Origin: Trinickia dinghuensis
GTDB lineage: Bacteria > Pseudomonadota > Gammaproteobacteria > Burkholderiales > Burkholderiaceae
Length of the DNA: 64,000 nucleotides
NCBI RefSeq assembly: GCF_003367175.1
Contig: NZ_QRGA01000010.1
Span: 304,672-368,671 of the forward strand
Direction: 5' to 3'
The notes under the pieces are model-generated. The model searched no databases. It saw nothing but the letters and a program-made list of their open reading frames with translations, and was not told the origin of the DNA. This document shows positions 34,424 to 44,900 of this stretch, in pieces (the first letter of the stretch is position 1; every line of letters starts with the position of its first letter). A program made the translations under genes and the position numbers.

Positions 34424-35806
34424 TTAGGCTCCGGACAGCGTGGACAGGCGGTCGACGCGCCAACGCGGGCGCGCGCCGTCGAGGGTCACGACAAGCTTCG
34501 GGGGCAGCGGCAATTCATGAAACGGTGATTCGTTCGAATCCATCTGGTAGCCGGCCGTGTTCGGATAAAGCAGCAGATCGCCGGCCTCGGGACGCTGCGC
34601 GAAGGCGACCTTGCGCCAAGTGACCATGTCCGAATCGAGGCAACTCGCCCCGCCGACGCAGGCGCGGTACGGTGCGCGCATTCGCGGCGGCTCGCTCGGC
34701 TCGTTCGGGGCCGTCAACAACTCGGGATCGGGCAGGAACTCGCTCGCGAACCATTGTTCGGAGACGCTGAAGCTCGTGCCGTTGACCGTAGCGATGCCGT
34801 AATCGCCGCGATCCTTCACGCCTTGCACGGTGAAGACAGTGAACCCCGCCTGATCGAGCAGCGCGCGGCCGGGCTCGAGCATCAGTTGCAACCCGTGCTC
34901 GCGCAGAGAATCGGCAAGCGGCTTCGAATCGCCATCAGGGATGCCGGTCAGGATGGCATCCAGCATCTGTGCGCCGGTACACGCCGAGTGATAGGGATAG
35001 AAGCCGTCGAACGTTTTGTTCGCGTGGTAGTCATCGGGCCGATGGTTCGTCTGAAACGCCGCCCAGTCGCACGCAGCGGCGTAGGACATCGCGAAGCCTC
35101 CGCCGATGTCGATCGTGCCGGGCGCAAGATCGAGCGCGCGTGCCGACATGCATGCACGTACGGCAACGCCAGCTTGGTCGCATCGTGCTTGGGCGCCGTA
35201 GCCGGACAAGTGAAACGAAAGGCCTTCGAGCGACAACGTCGATCGATTCGAAGCACATAGCGCGAGCGCCGAGTCGAACGAGGCGGGATTCAGGCCGAAC
35301 CGGCTCGAACGCTGCGCAGCCGGCTCCATCCGCAACAGCACGCGTGCGACGCGGCCGCACTGCCGCCCGACGGCGACGAGACGATCCAACTCGTCGACGC
35401 TGTCGACGGCGACCAGCGCATCGTGATGCACCGCGAGCCGCAGCAAGTCGCTCGCTTTTTCCGGGCCGGAGACGCCGATATCCGCGCCACGGACGCCGGC
35501 CATCAATGCTTCGCCGAATTCACCGGCACTCGCGACATCGATGCCGATCCCCGTCTCGGCGGCCGCTCGCGCGAAACAGCGCGCCTTGTTCGCTTTCTTC
35601 GCGTAGTAGATCCGGCCCGTTACGCGACGCTCGGCAAGCGTGCGTTGAAACGCGGCGACGTTGCGCGCGAATCGCTCGGGAAACAGCAGATGAAGCGGCG
35701 CATCGAAACCGCTCGCAAGCTCGTGGATCGTCGCCGCGTGCCGATCCATGAAAGCACGCTGTGCCGGATCCCACAACGCGGGCAACCGAGGGACATCGCT
35801 CACCAT
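34424..35806 (-). CDS. SbnH-like PLP-dependent amino-acid decarboxylase (fold type III)
   Basis: 460 aa. Alanine-racemase-type barrel with the PLP lysine K70 in YYAKKANKARC, DIGGGFAMSY and EPGRALLDQAG; the C-terminal barrel has CVGGASCLDSDMV. It belongs to the LysA/ornithine-decarboxylase family. In staphyloferrin B synthesis SbnH decarboxylates citryl-diaminopropionate to a citryl-ethylenediamine. No citryl-forming synthetase lies here, so the substrate may be another diaminopropionate derivative. It overlaps the SbnB-like gene by 7 bases and has a strong GAGGAGGT site. Confidence 0.85.
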   Translation of the reverse strand: MVSDVPRLPALWDPAQRAFMDRHAATIHELASGFDAPLHLLFPERFARNVAAFQRTLAERRVTGRIYYAKKANKARCFARAAAETGIGIDVASAGEFGEALMAGVRGADIGVSGPEKASDLLRLAVHHDALVAVDSVDELDRLVAVGRQCGRVARVLLRMEPAAQRSSRFGLNPASFDSALALCASNRSTLSLEGLSFHLSGYGAQARCDQAGVAVRACMSARALDLAPGTIDIGGGFAMSYAAACDWAAFQTNHRPDDYHANKTFDGFYPYHSACTGAQMLDAILTGIPDGDSKPLADSLREHGLQLMLEPGRALLDQAGFTVFTVQGVKDRGDYGIATVNGTSFSVSEQWFASEFLPDPELLTAPNEPSEPPRMRAPYRACVGGASCLDSDMVTWRKVAFAQRPEAGDLLLYPNTAGYQMDSNESPFHELPLPPKLVVTLDGARPRWRVDRLSTLSGA

Positions 35807-36864
35807 AGTTCGACCTCCTCGCCGAGCCCCTTCGCCCGTGCCGCATCGGCCAGCACGCGGCCAAGCGCGATGTCGGTCACGACCATGCCGCTGTTGAACG
35901 CGAACACGATCTCGTCGTCCGAGCGGCGGGCGGGGCGACGGCCGAGCAAGATGTCCGGCAGTTGCGCATCGATCGCCGGCAGCTTGCCCCGCTCGTCGGC
36001 GAGATCGAGGCCCGTCACTTGCATCTGCGCCTCGCTCGTCGCGATCCGATAATCGGCGCGATGGAGCGCGTCGGCGTGAATGCCATAGCCGACCAACAGC
36101 GCGAGCGCGCCGCGCTTCAGGTGGACGTGGCGCACGGCTTCACGCCTGCCCGGGCCCGCCACGCCAAGTACGATGTCCGCTTGTTTCGCGGCGCCCGCAA
36201 GGTCGATCGATGCCTCGATCTCGCGGCCCGGATGGAAGCGCTTCAGCGTGTTGCGCACCGCGTCGATACCATCTCGGTAATGACCGTGCACGATGAGGCG
36301 CTCGACGTCGGGCAGCGCCGCCAACAGGAACGGCAACGCCATCCGTCCCTGCGTGCCCGTGCCGACGACGAGCGCCGTGCGGGCGTTGGGCGTCGCCGCG
36401 CGCGCGATCAGCGCCGAAACGGCGGGCGTACGCAGCGAACCGACGAGGCTGCCGTCCAGCATCGCGACAGGCATGCCCGTTTCGTCATCGAACAGCAGCA
36501 GCGTGGTGTAGTACCGCTGCTGTTCTCGGCTGTGCCCGGGATCGTGCTTGTACGAAGTCTTGAAACCGACCGTGCGATGCCCGCCGTCGAGGCCGAGCAT
36601 CGAATACGCGACCGAATGTTTGGATTTCGGCTGCGTCATCAGCTTGCGCGGGTTATCGGATTCGCCGCTGCCTAGGCCGTGATAGGCGCGCTCCACTGCG
36701 TCGAGCACCATGGCGATGTCGTAATCGAGTTCGTCGAGATTGCGCTTGCTCAGCACACGCAATCTCGACGGCTGCGTTGCGAGCCGCGGACGCTCGTCGA
36801 TATCGGATGCGACTGCACCTGCCATCTTCGTAGTCTCGATCGATTCGAGTGTCATCGTATTCAT
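35800..36864 (-). CDS. SbnB-like dehydrogenase (diaminopropionate pathway, step 2)
   Basis: 354 aa, ornithine cyclodeaminase/mu-crystallin fold. Residues 168-173 (GTGTQG) form the NAD site; KLMTQPKSKHSVAYSMLG and GFKTSYKHDPG are in the substrate domain. SbnB oxidises the SbnA product with NAD to give L-2,3-diaminopropionate and 2-oxoglutarate. The start at 36864 is 8 bases after the oxygenase stop, with GAGG upstream. The pairing with the SbnA-like gene is the strongest evidence for diaminopropionate production. Confidence 0.85.
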   Translation of the reverse strand: MNTMTLESIETTKMAGAVASDIDERPRLATQPSRLRVLSKRNLDELDYDIAMVLDAVERAYHGLGSGESDNPRKLMTQPKSKHSVAYSMLGLDGGHRTVGFKTSYKHDPGHSREQQRYYTTLLLFDDETGMPVAMLDGSLVGSLRTPAVSALIARAATPNARTALVVGTGTQGRMALPFLLAALPDVERLIVHGHYRDGIDAVRNTLKRFHPGREIEASIDLAGAAKQADIVLGVAGPGRREAVRHVHLKRGALALLVGYGIHADALHRADYRIATSEAQMQVTGLDLADERGKLPAIDAQLPDILLGRRPARRSDDEIVFAFNSGMVVTDIALGRVLADAARAKGLGEEVELW

Positions 36865-36871
36865 CGGCGCC

Positions 36872-37942
36872 TCAGAGAATTTCGCGCATTGCCGGCGCTT
36901 GCCGGAACGGCAGCGTCTCGCGCAGGTTGTTGTGAACGTTGACGCGCCGCAGCCAGCGCTGCCGAGGCCCGTAGTTCGGCTGATAGACCGTGCGCCCATG
37001 CACGGAGCGCTTGTTGTCGATCCACACCATGTCGCCCGGCTGCATGACGACGCTCGTCCGGTTCGCGTAGCAGGCATCGATGAGCCAACGCAGCGCCTGC
37101 CGAGCTTCGGCGTCGCCGGGCAGCGCCGACATGAACGCCTCGTCCACGCGCAGCCATGGCTTCGCGCGCAACCCCGACAACGCCGGCACGGGTTCCGGGT
37201 TGTCGTGCATACGGCGGATGTGTTCGAACACGTGATCGTCGAGCCGCCAATGCTCGCTGACGTTCTGCTCGGGCAGGTGCGACTTGTCCGGCAGGATCGT
37301 GAAGCGCGGCGCGCTCAGAACCCGCCACATGTCGTCGGGAATCTCGATCTCGTCGATGCCGCAGAAAATCGTCTGCGCGCGCTCGTCGTTGCGATAGCAG
37401 AGGATCGACAGGAAATCGGCGCGATAGTCATGAAACGCCTCTTCGTTGTGCCAAACGAGCGTCACACTGCTGCCGCCGCCCAGTTGCTCCGCTCGGTCCT
37501 TCTCGATCGGCACGATGTGACGCAGGAAGCGGCCGTTCTCCTGCGTGCGCCAGCCGAACATGTCGCCGAGCAGCGAGGTCATCAGGCATTGCATCGCCTC
37601 CTCTAGCAGCGACGGCGGATTGCGCCACGGTGCGTCCCAGTGCGACGGCGACGGGCCGATGCGCGTATCGTCGACCGGCATGCCGCGCAACAGCAGGACG
37701 CTGCACGGCAATTCGAGTTGACGGAAGCGATGCGCGAGCGCGCGCAGCGAACGGGGTAGCTCCTGGGCAGCCAGCGCGCAATCGTGCGCGAACGACGTGC
37801 TTTCGACGCTGTCATGATGCGCGAGGAGCTCCCGCGCGACATCCGCGAGGACGGCGAGTTCGTCGTCGCGCAATTCGTAGATCGCGAGCGACTTCGAAAC
37901 CGCCCTCAGTCCGGAGGGATCGATGCCTTCGACAAGATTCAT
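36872..37942 (-). CDS. Fe(II)/2-oxoglutarate-dependent oxygenase, clavaminate synthase/VioC-like
   Basis: 356 aa TauD-superfamily enzyme. Iron ligands are H165 and E167 in WHNEEAFH and the distal H315 in SVHGR; the 2-oxoglutarate-binding arginine is in RQRWLRRVNV. The pattern WHNEEAFH...RADFLSILCYRN is close to the free-amino-acid beta-hydroxylases (VioC, AsnO, enduracididine-type). It should hydroxylate an amino acid, perhaps diaminopropionate or a partner residue. This enzyme is not part of the staphyloferrin B pathway, so it would add a new step. GAGGTAG lies 7 bases before the ATG. Confidence 0.85.
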   Translation of the reverse strand: MNLVEGIDPSGLRAVSKSLAIYELRDDELAVLADVARELLAHHDSVESTSFAHDCALAAQELPRSLRALAHRFRQLELPCSVLLLRGMPVDDTRIGPSPSHWDAPWRNPPSLLEEAMQCLMTSLLGDMFGWRTQENGRFLRHIVPIEKDRAEQLGGGSSVTLVWHNEEAFHDYRADFLSILCYRNDERAQTIFCGIDEIEIPDDMWRVLSAPRFTILPDKSHLPEQNVSEHWRLDDHVFEHIRRMHDNPEPVPALSGLRAKPWLRVDEAFMSALPGDAEARQALRWLIDACYANRTSVVMQPGDMVWIDNKRSVHGRTVYQPNYGPRQRWLRRVNVHNNLRETLPFRQAPAMREIL

Positions 37943-38082
37943 ACGGCTACCTCGAGTGAAAACGGGCGCTGCCACACCGGCGGTGGGGCGGATGCCCTGC
38001 GAACGACCTGTTTTCGTGGGGATCGTGCCGGCGTGCTCTGCGGCAAGTCCGGTAGCCTTTTCTTGTTATCGAGCCTGCTGCG

Positions 38083-40311
38083 CTACATGTCGACCTGCGC
38101 CGAAACGAAGAACGTGCGCGGCTGTCCGGGCCATGCGGCGTTGTAGTTCGCCGCGGCCCAGTAGCGTTTGTCGGTCAGGTTCTGCACACCGGCACTGAAG
38201 ATCGTCGCGTGCCCGCCGATGCGTGTTTGGTAGCGGGCGCCGGCATCGACGCGAACGTACCCCGGCAGCGACACGGTGTTCGCCGCATCGAGCGGTCTCG
38301 CACCGACGTAGTAGATGCCGGTGTTCACGCTGAGCCCGTGCACGGCCGCGATTCGATAGTCGAGGAACGCGCTCGCTTGGAACGTCGGCACATTCGCGGC
38401 GCGCTTGCCGTTCGTCGCCGGATCGCCCGTCTCCTCCTGCTCGGTATGCAGGTACGCGGCGCCCGCGACGATCGACAGGTCGCGTGTCGGGCGGCCGTTC
38501 GCGGTCAACTCGACGCCCGTATGGCGCTGCGTGCCGGCCTGCACGTAGTAGTTCGAGGAGTCGACGTACTGCAGCGTCTTCTCGATGCGGAACACCGCGG
38601 CATCGACGGTGAGCTTGTTGGCGATGTCGGCCTTCACGCCCGCTTCGTATTGCTTGCTTTTCACCGGCGCCAGGCTTTGCCCGGCATTGAGCGTGTTGTA
38701 GGGCGCGACGCCGCCTTGCTCGAAGCCCTCCGAATAACTGGCGTAAGTCGAGATCGACGGCAGCGGCTTGAAGATCAGTCCGGCCGACGGCACGTTCACG
38801 CTCGACGTGTAATGCGTGCCCGCGGCGGCCGGCGCGTATGAGTCGTCTCGATAGCCGACGTGCCGTACGCCGAGCATGACGCTCCAATACGAACCGATAT
38901 CGATCAGGTCGCTGACGAACACGCTTGGCTGAAAATTCTTTTCGACCGTCTTCGCCGGAAACGTCGTGGTTTGCGCCGGCGAATAGACCGGGTCGAACAG
39001 ATTGCCGACCGTGATCGGCATGACGCCGAAGCCGCCTTGACGTGCTTCGTAGTTGCGCGTGGATACGCCGGTCACGAACTGATGCGAGAGGGGTCCCGTA
39101 TTGAATTTGCCGCTCACGAACGTATTCGTCGAGAGCACGCGGAAGCTTTGATCGGGCGATAGATAGATGTCGCCGCTCAAGATGTTGCCGTTGGCCGCGA
39201 CCGAATAGATGTCCGGGAACGCCGCGTCGCGGTTGTTGTACGACTGCGCGACCTGTGTCGTGAAGGTCCAGTTCTCGGTCAGCTTGAAATCGAAACGGCC
39301 GCCGACGTTGAACGTATTGGTCCGGTATTGGAGCCACGGCTGCCCGAGCAGGATGCGCGGATCGAACTGCGGCGGCAGCGAACCATCCGGCTGCGTGCCG
39401 ATCACGGGCTGCGCCGCCAGCCGCTTGTTCTGGTAATCGAAATTGAACTGCAGCAGCGCGCGCGGCGAAATCGCCCAATCGAGTGCGCCGCTCACGAACG
39501 TGCGGCGCAGGTCGCCCGCATGTCCGAAGTTGCCGGCTTTCTCGCCCGCTACGTTGAAGCGGTAGCCGAACTGACCGTCGCCGATAGGCCCGCCCGTATC
39601 GACCGCACCGTAGTAGCCGTCGTAGCTGCGCACCTCGCTCGTGACCGTGGTGAAGCGATCTCGGGTGGGACGCTTGAGCACGTAATCGACGGTGCCGCCC
39701 GGCGAGTTCACGCCATAGAGGAAGCCCGACGGTCCCTTGAGCACGTCAACGCGCTCGACGTTCTCCAGCGGCACGTCGTAGTAAGGTGCGACGGGCATTC
39801 CGTCGCGACGCATGGTGTTGGTCCAATCGATCGGAAAGCCGCGGATGCTGATGTTGTCCATCGCGCCGCCGACTGCCGTGTTCTGCACGGACGGGTCGTT
39901 CTTCAGCACGTCCATCAACGTGCGCGCACGCTGCGCCTCGATCAGTTCGCTCGAGTAAGACGCGACCGACATCGGCAAGTCCTTCGGATCCTTCGCGCCG
40001 AGCGCGCCGACGTTGACGTCGGGTACCGCGTACAGAGACGGGCGCGTGCCCCGTACGGAAATCGCATCGAGCGCGCCGACACTCGATGCGGCTGCGTCCT
40101 TCGACGCCACGGCCGCCCCGGCCGTCTTACGCGACGTCTCGGCGTCCTTGGCGTTGTCGTCTTGGGCGTAGACATTCCATGACGCGAACGCCAATGCGCA
40201 CACGAGAATCAGTCCGTCCTGGCAATGCGCCGCGCCTCGCCTCGCGCTGCAAACCCGTTTCGCCAAACAATCCGCATGACTTGTCACCGCGTCCCGCATC
40301 GATTCCCCCAT
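38083..40311 (-). CDS. TonB-dependent siderophore receptor
   Basis: 742 aa outer-membrane receptor. The first 50 residues include a signal sequence (LILVCALAFASWNVYAQ). The plug domain has SSVGALDAISVRGTR (TonB-box region), PMSVASYSSELIEAQ and SISIRGF-like NISIRGFPIDW; the 22-strand barrel ends in QPRTFFVSAQVDM, with a terminal aromatic-poor strand. It is likely to import the iron complex of the molecule made by the downstream genes. A Fur-box-like site lies 40 bases upstream. It is separated from the oxygenase gene by 140 bases. Confidence 0.9.
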   Translation of the reverse strand: MGESMRDAVTSHADCLAKRVCSARRGAAHCQDGLILVCALAFASWNVYAQDDNAKDAETSRKTAGAAVASKDAAASSVGALDAISVRGTRPSLYAVPDVNVGALGAKDPKDLPMSVASYSSELIEAQRARTLMDVLKNDPSVQNTAVGGAMDNISIRGFPIDWTNTMRRDGMPVAPYYDVPLENVERVDVLKGPSGFLYGVNSPGGTVDYVLKRPTRDRFTTVTSEVRSYDGYYGAVDTGGPIGDGQFGYRFNVAGEKAGNFGHAGDLRRTFVSGALDWAISPRALLQFNFDYQNKRLAAQPVIGTQPDGSLPPQFDPRILLGQPWLQYRTNTFNVGGRFDFKLTENWTFTTQVAQSYNNRDAAFPDIYSVAANGNILSGDIYLSPDQSFRVLSTNTFVSGKFNTGPLSHQFVTGVSTRNYEARQGGFGVMPITVGNLFDPVYSPAQTTTFPAKTVEKNFQPSVFVSDLIDIGSYWSVMLGVRHVGYRDDSYAPAAAGTHYTSSVNVPSAGLIFKPLPSISTYASYSEGFEQGGVAPYNTLNAGQSLAPVKSKQYEAGVKADIANKLTVDAAVFRIEKTLQYVDSSNYYVQAGTQRHTGVELTANGRPTRDLSIVAGAAYLHTEQEETGDPATNGKRAANVPTFQASAFLDYRIAAVHGLSVNTGIYYVGARPLDAANTVSLPGYVRVDAGARYQTRIGGHATIFSAGVQNLTDKRYWAAANYNAAWPGQPRTFFVSAQVDM

Positions 40312-40350
40312 CGTTCAACGTTCGAATGGCTGGACTCTATCGTAAACGCG

Positions 40351-40370
40351 AATCATTCTCAATATCATTT
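40351..40370. promoter_or_regulatory. Fur-box-like site upstream of the siderophore receptor
   Basis: AATCATTCTCAATATCATTT (minus strand AAATGATATTGAGAATGATT) matches the repeated GATAAT/ATTATC hexamer pattern of Fur boxes, with GAGAATGATT as the best part. It is 40-59 bases before the receptor start, where it would overlap the promoter. It predicts iron repression of the receptor and possibly the whole operon. Confidence 0.6.
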
Positions 40371-40756
40371 ACGAAAGATCATGCGAAGGCGCGGTCAGTG
40401 GGATGTCTTGCGCGGAAAGTATCTGGATCCACACGGTCAGAACAACCGCCTCTGCGCGCGGCATAGCGCCAGGTTTGTACCGGTTGTTCTCAGCGGCTTT
40501 AGCGAAATCAAGAATGGAAATCCCATTCGCTTTGCGCATTCGGCCGCCCTTCTTTGCAATCCCATATTCGAAGAATCGTCATGCTCGGCCACTGCGCCGA
40601 GTCCGCTCAAGACAGCACGATGCACTAAGCTCTTCACAATAGTTTTGATCGTGACTGCACGCCGGCCAATAAGATTCCACCACCGCCGGGTGGCGCGAAA
40701 CGCGCCGCCCATCCTGTCTCTCGACTATTCGATTCGGAGTCTCGACTACGAAGGCA
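40371..40756. other. Intergenic region between the receptor and the aquaporin gene
   Basis: About 385 bases with no supported gene. It holds the promoters of the leftward receptor operon and of the rightward aquaporin gene. Short open frames here have no ribosome-binding site or codon bias. Confidence 0.5.
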
Positions 40757-41509
40757 TTGCGAAGCTACATTGCCGAATTGATCGGCGCTTTTTGGCTGGT
40801 CTTCTGCGGCTGCGGCAGTGCGCTCCTCGCGGCAAACGCCCATGTCTTCGCGGACAACGTCGGCATCGGCCTTGTCGGCGTTTCGCTGGCCTTCGGTCTG
40901 TCCGTGTTGACGATGGTCTACGCCATCGGCCCCGTATCGGGCGCTCATTTGAATCCGGCCGTGACCATTGGCTTGACCGTTGCGGGGCGCTTCCAAAACA
41001 AGCACGTCGTGCCGTATGTCGTCGCGCAAACGATCGGTGCGACAGCCGCGTCCCTCGTTCTGAGCCAGATCGTGATGGGCACCCCCACCGCCGATCCCGC
41101 CACGGCCGGGTTCGCGACAAACGGCTTCAATGCGCTTTCGCCGGGCCACTATTCGATGCTGGCCGCATTCCTTTGCGAAGTGGTCATGACAGCCTTTTTC
41201 GTCTTCGTGATTCTGGGCGCGACGCACAAGCGCGCCCCGTCCGGCTTCGCGGGAATCGCCATCGGCCTGTGCCTCACGTTGATCCATCTCGTGTCGATCC
41301 CGGTCACGGGCACATCGGTCAATCCCGCGCGCTCGACCGGCCCGGCACTCGTTGCCGCACTCTTCGGCCACGCCGACGCCCTCGGCCAGCTCTGGCTCTT
41401 TTGGCTTGCCCCGTGCGTGGGTGCCGTCTTGGCAGCCGTGATCTTCCCGATCGTGGTATCCGATGAAGAAGCCGCCGCACCGGCGCCATCGGTCGCGCTC
41501 GAAAGCTGA
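40757..41509 (+). CDS. aqpZ: Aquaporin Z-type water channel
   Basis: 250 aa MIP-family protein with six hydrophobic segments and two half-helices carrying NPA motifs (HLNPAVT and SVNPARS). H and T in [17 protein letters not shown] plus the R of the second NPAR form the narrow water-selective filter of AqpZ rather than the glycerol facilitator filter. Translation appears to start at a TTG ([15 protein letters not shown]) with GAAGG just upstream; no in-frame ATG or GTG gives the expected N-terminus. The C-terminal tail is A/P-rich. Confidence 0.9.
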   Translation: MRSYIAELIGAFWLVFCGCGSALLAANAHVFADNVGIGLVGVSLAFGLSVLTMVYAIGPVSGAHLNPAVTIGLTVAGRFQNKHVVPYVVAQTIGATAASLVLSQIVMGTPTADPATAGFATNGFNALSPGHYSMLAAFLCEVVMTAFFVFVILGATHKRAPSGFAGIAIGLCLTLIHLVSIPVTGTSVNPARSTGPALVAALFGHADALGQLWLFWLAPCVGAVLAAVIFPIVVSDEEAAAPAPSVALES

Positions 41510-41528
41510 AGGAAAAGCATCGCCAGCA

Positions 41529-41555
41529 CAAGCGGCGCAAGCGGCGCAAGCGGCG
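41529..41555. repeat. Short tandem repeat, 3 x CAAGCGGCG
   Basis: Three perfect 9-base units lie 20 bases after the aquaporin stop. The last unit also pairs (CAAGCGGC with GCCGCTTG) with 41563-41570, giving an 8-bp hairpin without a T-run. Confidence 0.85.
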
Positions 41556-41676
41556 ATTGACAGCCGCTTGCCGATCAGCGATCCTTAGCCGCATGAACTG
41601 CCGCCAATTGCCCATCGCCGTGATTATTCCCGCCATTCCGAGAATGGTGGGTTAGCGCGCATAAGCAGCAGACACG

Positions 41677-41704
41677 AAACCCGCCCAATAGGCGGGTTTT
41701 TTTA
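41677..41704 (+). terminator. Rho-independent terminator
   Basis: AAACCCGCC pairs with GGCGGGTTT around a five-base loop and is followed by seven T in all. It lies 168 bases after the aquaporin stop and 53 bases before the ilvA start. It probably ends aquaporin transcription; an ilvA leader attenuator is less likely because no leader peptide was seen. Confidence 0.8.
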
Positions 41705-41756
41705 TTTCCGCCTCCTGGGCTTCCTTGCAACAGATCGTTTTACAAGGAGCCTTCCC

Positions 41757-43328
<1,572 letters not shown>

Positions 43329-43422
43329 CGGGCGGGCGACGCCGTTGTTGATCTGCGTGTTCGGCCGCGGCGCGTCGGGCCCCTGAGGCACCCGAGCGGC
43401 GGCCGCATCATGGACGCGCCGG

Positions 43423-43509
43423 TCAGCGCGGGAGGCGGTAGAAGAAAAAGACCGTGCTGCCGGCGAAGATGCCGAACAGCGAAAGGCCCATTGCCATGGC
43501 GAGATCCAT
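43423..43509 (-). CDS. Very small single-span membrane protein (28 aa)
   Basis: MDLAMAMGLSLFGIFAGSTV continues with FFFYRLPR and a TGA. It is preceded by an excellent ribosome-binding site (GGAGG, 6 bases before the ATG). The peptide is one hydrophobic helix with a basic C-terminal end, the layout of bacterial small membrane proteins. It is convergent with ilvA. There is no known family from sequence reading alone; the ribosome site and helix are the only evidence. Confidence 0.55.
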   Translation of the reverse strand: MDLAMAMGLSLFGIFAGSTVFFFYRLPR

Positions 43510-43805
43510 GCTGCCTCCGGAACGGTTTGCGAGTGACACTACAGCGGATGGACGGAAGCCGAGCGGCGACGGGTTGCAAACGCAACGCCGCGCGACCGGC
43601 ACAAAACGACAAAATATCCGCAGGCGAGGCCATTATGAGCCGAGTCTTTCACGCTCGAAAGCGGGCAATTTCCCCAGCAGGGTTTTTCCCGAGCCGAAGC
43701 CGAGGCACAATCGCATGTCGCCAGCCCCCGAAGCGCGGGGGCCCTTTCCGCATGGAGCGAGCAGCGAGCGCTCCCCCCCAACCCCATCACCGAGTACCGC
43801 CCATC

Positions 43806-44714
43806 ATGACCGTTTCCCCACAGCAGGCCCTCGTCGATATCGCGCACGGGTCGTCCCGTCTCCAGCTCGCACCGCAACTGGGCGGACGGCTGCTCAGTTG
43901 GCGCATCGGCGACGAAACGGTCATCCATTGGCCCGAACACGCCGATTGGGACAACGTGCCGCGCGTGCGCGGCGGCAACCCGCTGCTGTTCCCATTCCTC
44001 GGCCGGCACAGAGTCGATAGCCGCCTAGGCGAGTGGCGCGATGCGAAAGGCGTCGTGCGTCCCCTGCCGGTGCACGGCTTCGCGCGCGACCTGCCGTTCT
44101 CGCACGAGGTCGACGCCGACGGCCACGGCATCCGCATGACGCTGACCGACACCGAAGCCACGCGCGCGCAGTACCCGTTCTCGTTCCGCTTCGAGGCCGC
44201 GTACCGGCTCGCCGATGCACATACCCTCGAAGTCACGTTGACGGCGGCCAATACCGGCGACGCGCGGCTGCCCTACTACGCCGGCCATCACTTCTACTTC
44301 GCGCTGCCGCACACGCTACGCGGCGAAACGACACTCGAGCTGCCGCCGACGGTGCGCCGCCGCCAGTTGGAAGACGGCGCGATCAGCACGCCGGAGCCGG
44401 GCGAAGCGCAGTACACGCTCGACGACCCGTTCATCCACGACCGCTTCCACTGCCTTCAAGGCGTACCGGCAACGCCGGTGCAGCTCGACTGCCCGACGCT
44501 GCGCCGGCGCATCGAGATCGACCTCGACCGCGAAGGCTCCGTGCCCTGGTACGCGGTGACCACCTGGACCGAGGCCGACACGTCCGACTTCTATTGCGTC
44601 GAACCGTGGCTCGGCCTGCCGGACGCGATCCACAACGGGCTCGGCCTGCGCTGGCTCGAACCGGGGCGCACCGAGACGGCATCGCTGCGCATCCGCGTGT
44701 CCGATCTTGCCTAA
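43806..44714 (+). CDS. Aldose 1-epimerase family protein
   Basis: 302 aa galactose-mutarotase fold. Family segments are LQLAPQLGGRLLSWRIG, RGGNPLLFPFLGR, PVHGFARDLPF with the first histidine, YAGHHFYFALP with the second, and YCVEPWLGLPDAIHNG, whose Glu is the expected catalytic base. The family interconverts sugar anomers (galactose mutarotase or glucose-6-phosphate epimerase-like). The ATG at 43806 is chosen because family homology begins there; the upstream in-frame sequence has no homology. It stands alone. Confidence 0.85.
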   Translation: MTVSPQQALVDIAHGSSRLQLAPQLGGRLLSWRIGDETVIHWPEHADWDNVPRVRGGNPLLFPFLGRHRVDSRLGEWRDAKGVVRPLPVHGFARDLPFSHEVDADGHGIRMTLTDTEATRAQYPFSFRFEAAYRLADAHTLEVTLTAANTGDARLPYYAGHHFYFALPHTLRGETTLELPPTVRRRQLEDGAISTPEPGEAQYTLDDPFIHDRFHCLQGVPATPVQLDCPTLRRRIEIDLDREGSVPWYAVTTWTEADTSDFYCVEPWLGLPDAIHNGLGLRWLEPGRTETASLRIRVSDLA

Positions 44715-44720
44715 CGTGTT

Positions 44721-44747
44721 CGAAGCGCTCGAAGCGCTCGAAGCGCT
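44721..44747. repeat. Short tandem repeat, 3 x CGAAGCGCT
   Basis: Three perfect 9-base units begin 7 bases after the epimerase stop codon, with a degenerate fourth (CGAATCGTT). Each unit contains the palindrome AGCGCT. Confidence 0.85.
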
Positions 44748-44900
44748 CGAATCGTTCGGAGCATTTCGCTCAGTCCGGTTTTACCGTTTTACGCGCATTC
44801 GTCGACCTTAACCCCGTTACAATCGGACGTTTTGTCCGCCGCACCGCAACATCGGCGCGGCGGCGCATTCGAAGCGTTTCTGAGCGTCAAGCGAGGTTCA

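Noticed and set aside
31993..40311. Complete staphyloferrin B cluster
   Set aside because: There is no room for the three NIS synthetases or a citrate synthase, and no such motifs were seen, so only the diaminopropionate part is supported.
41677..41756. Attenuator controlling ilvA
   Set aside because: There is one simple terminator and no leader peptide rich in isoleucine, valine or leucine; it is more likely the end of the aquaporin transcript.
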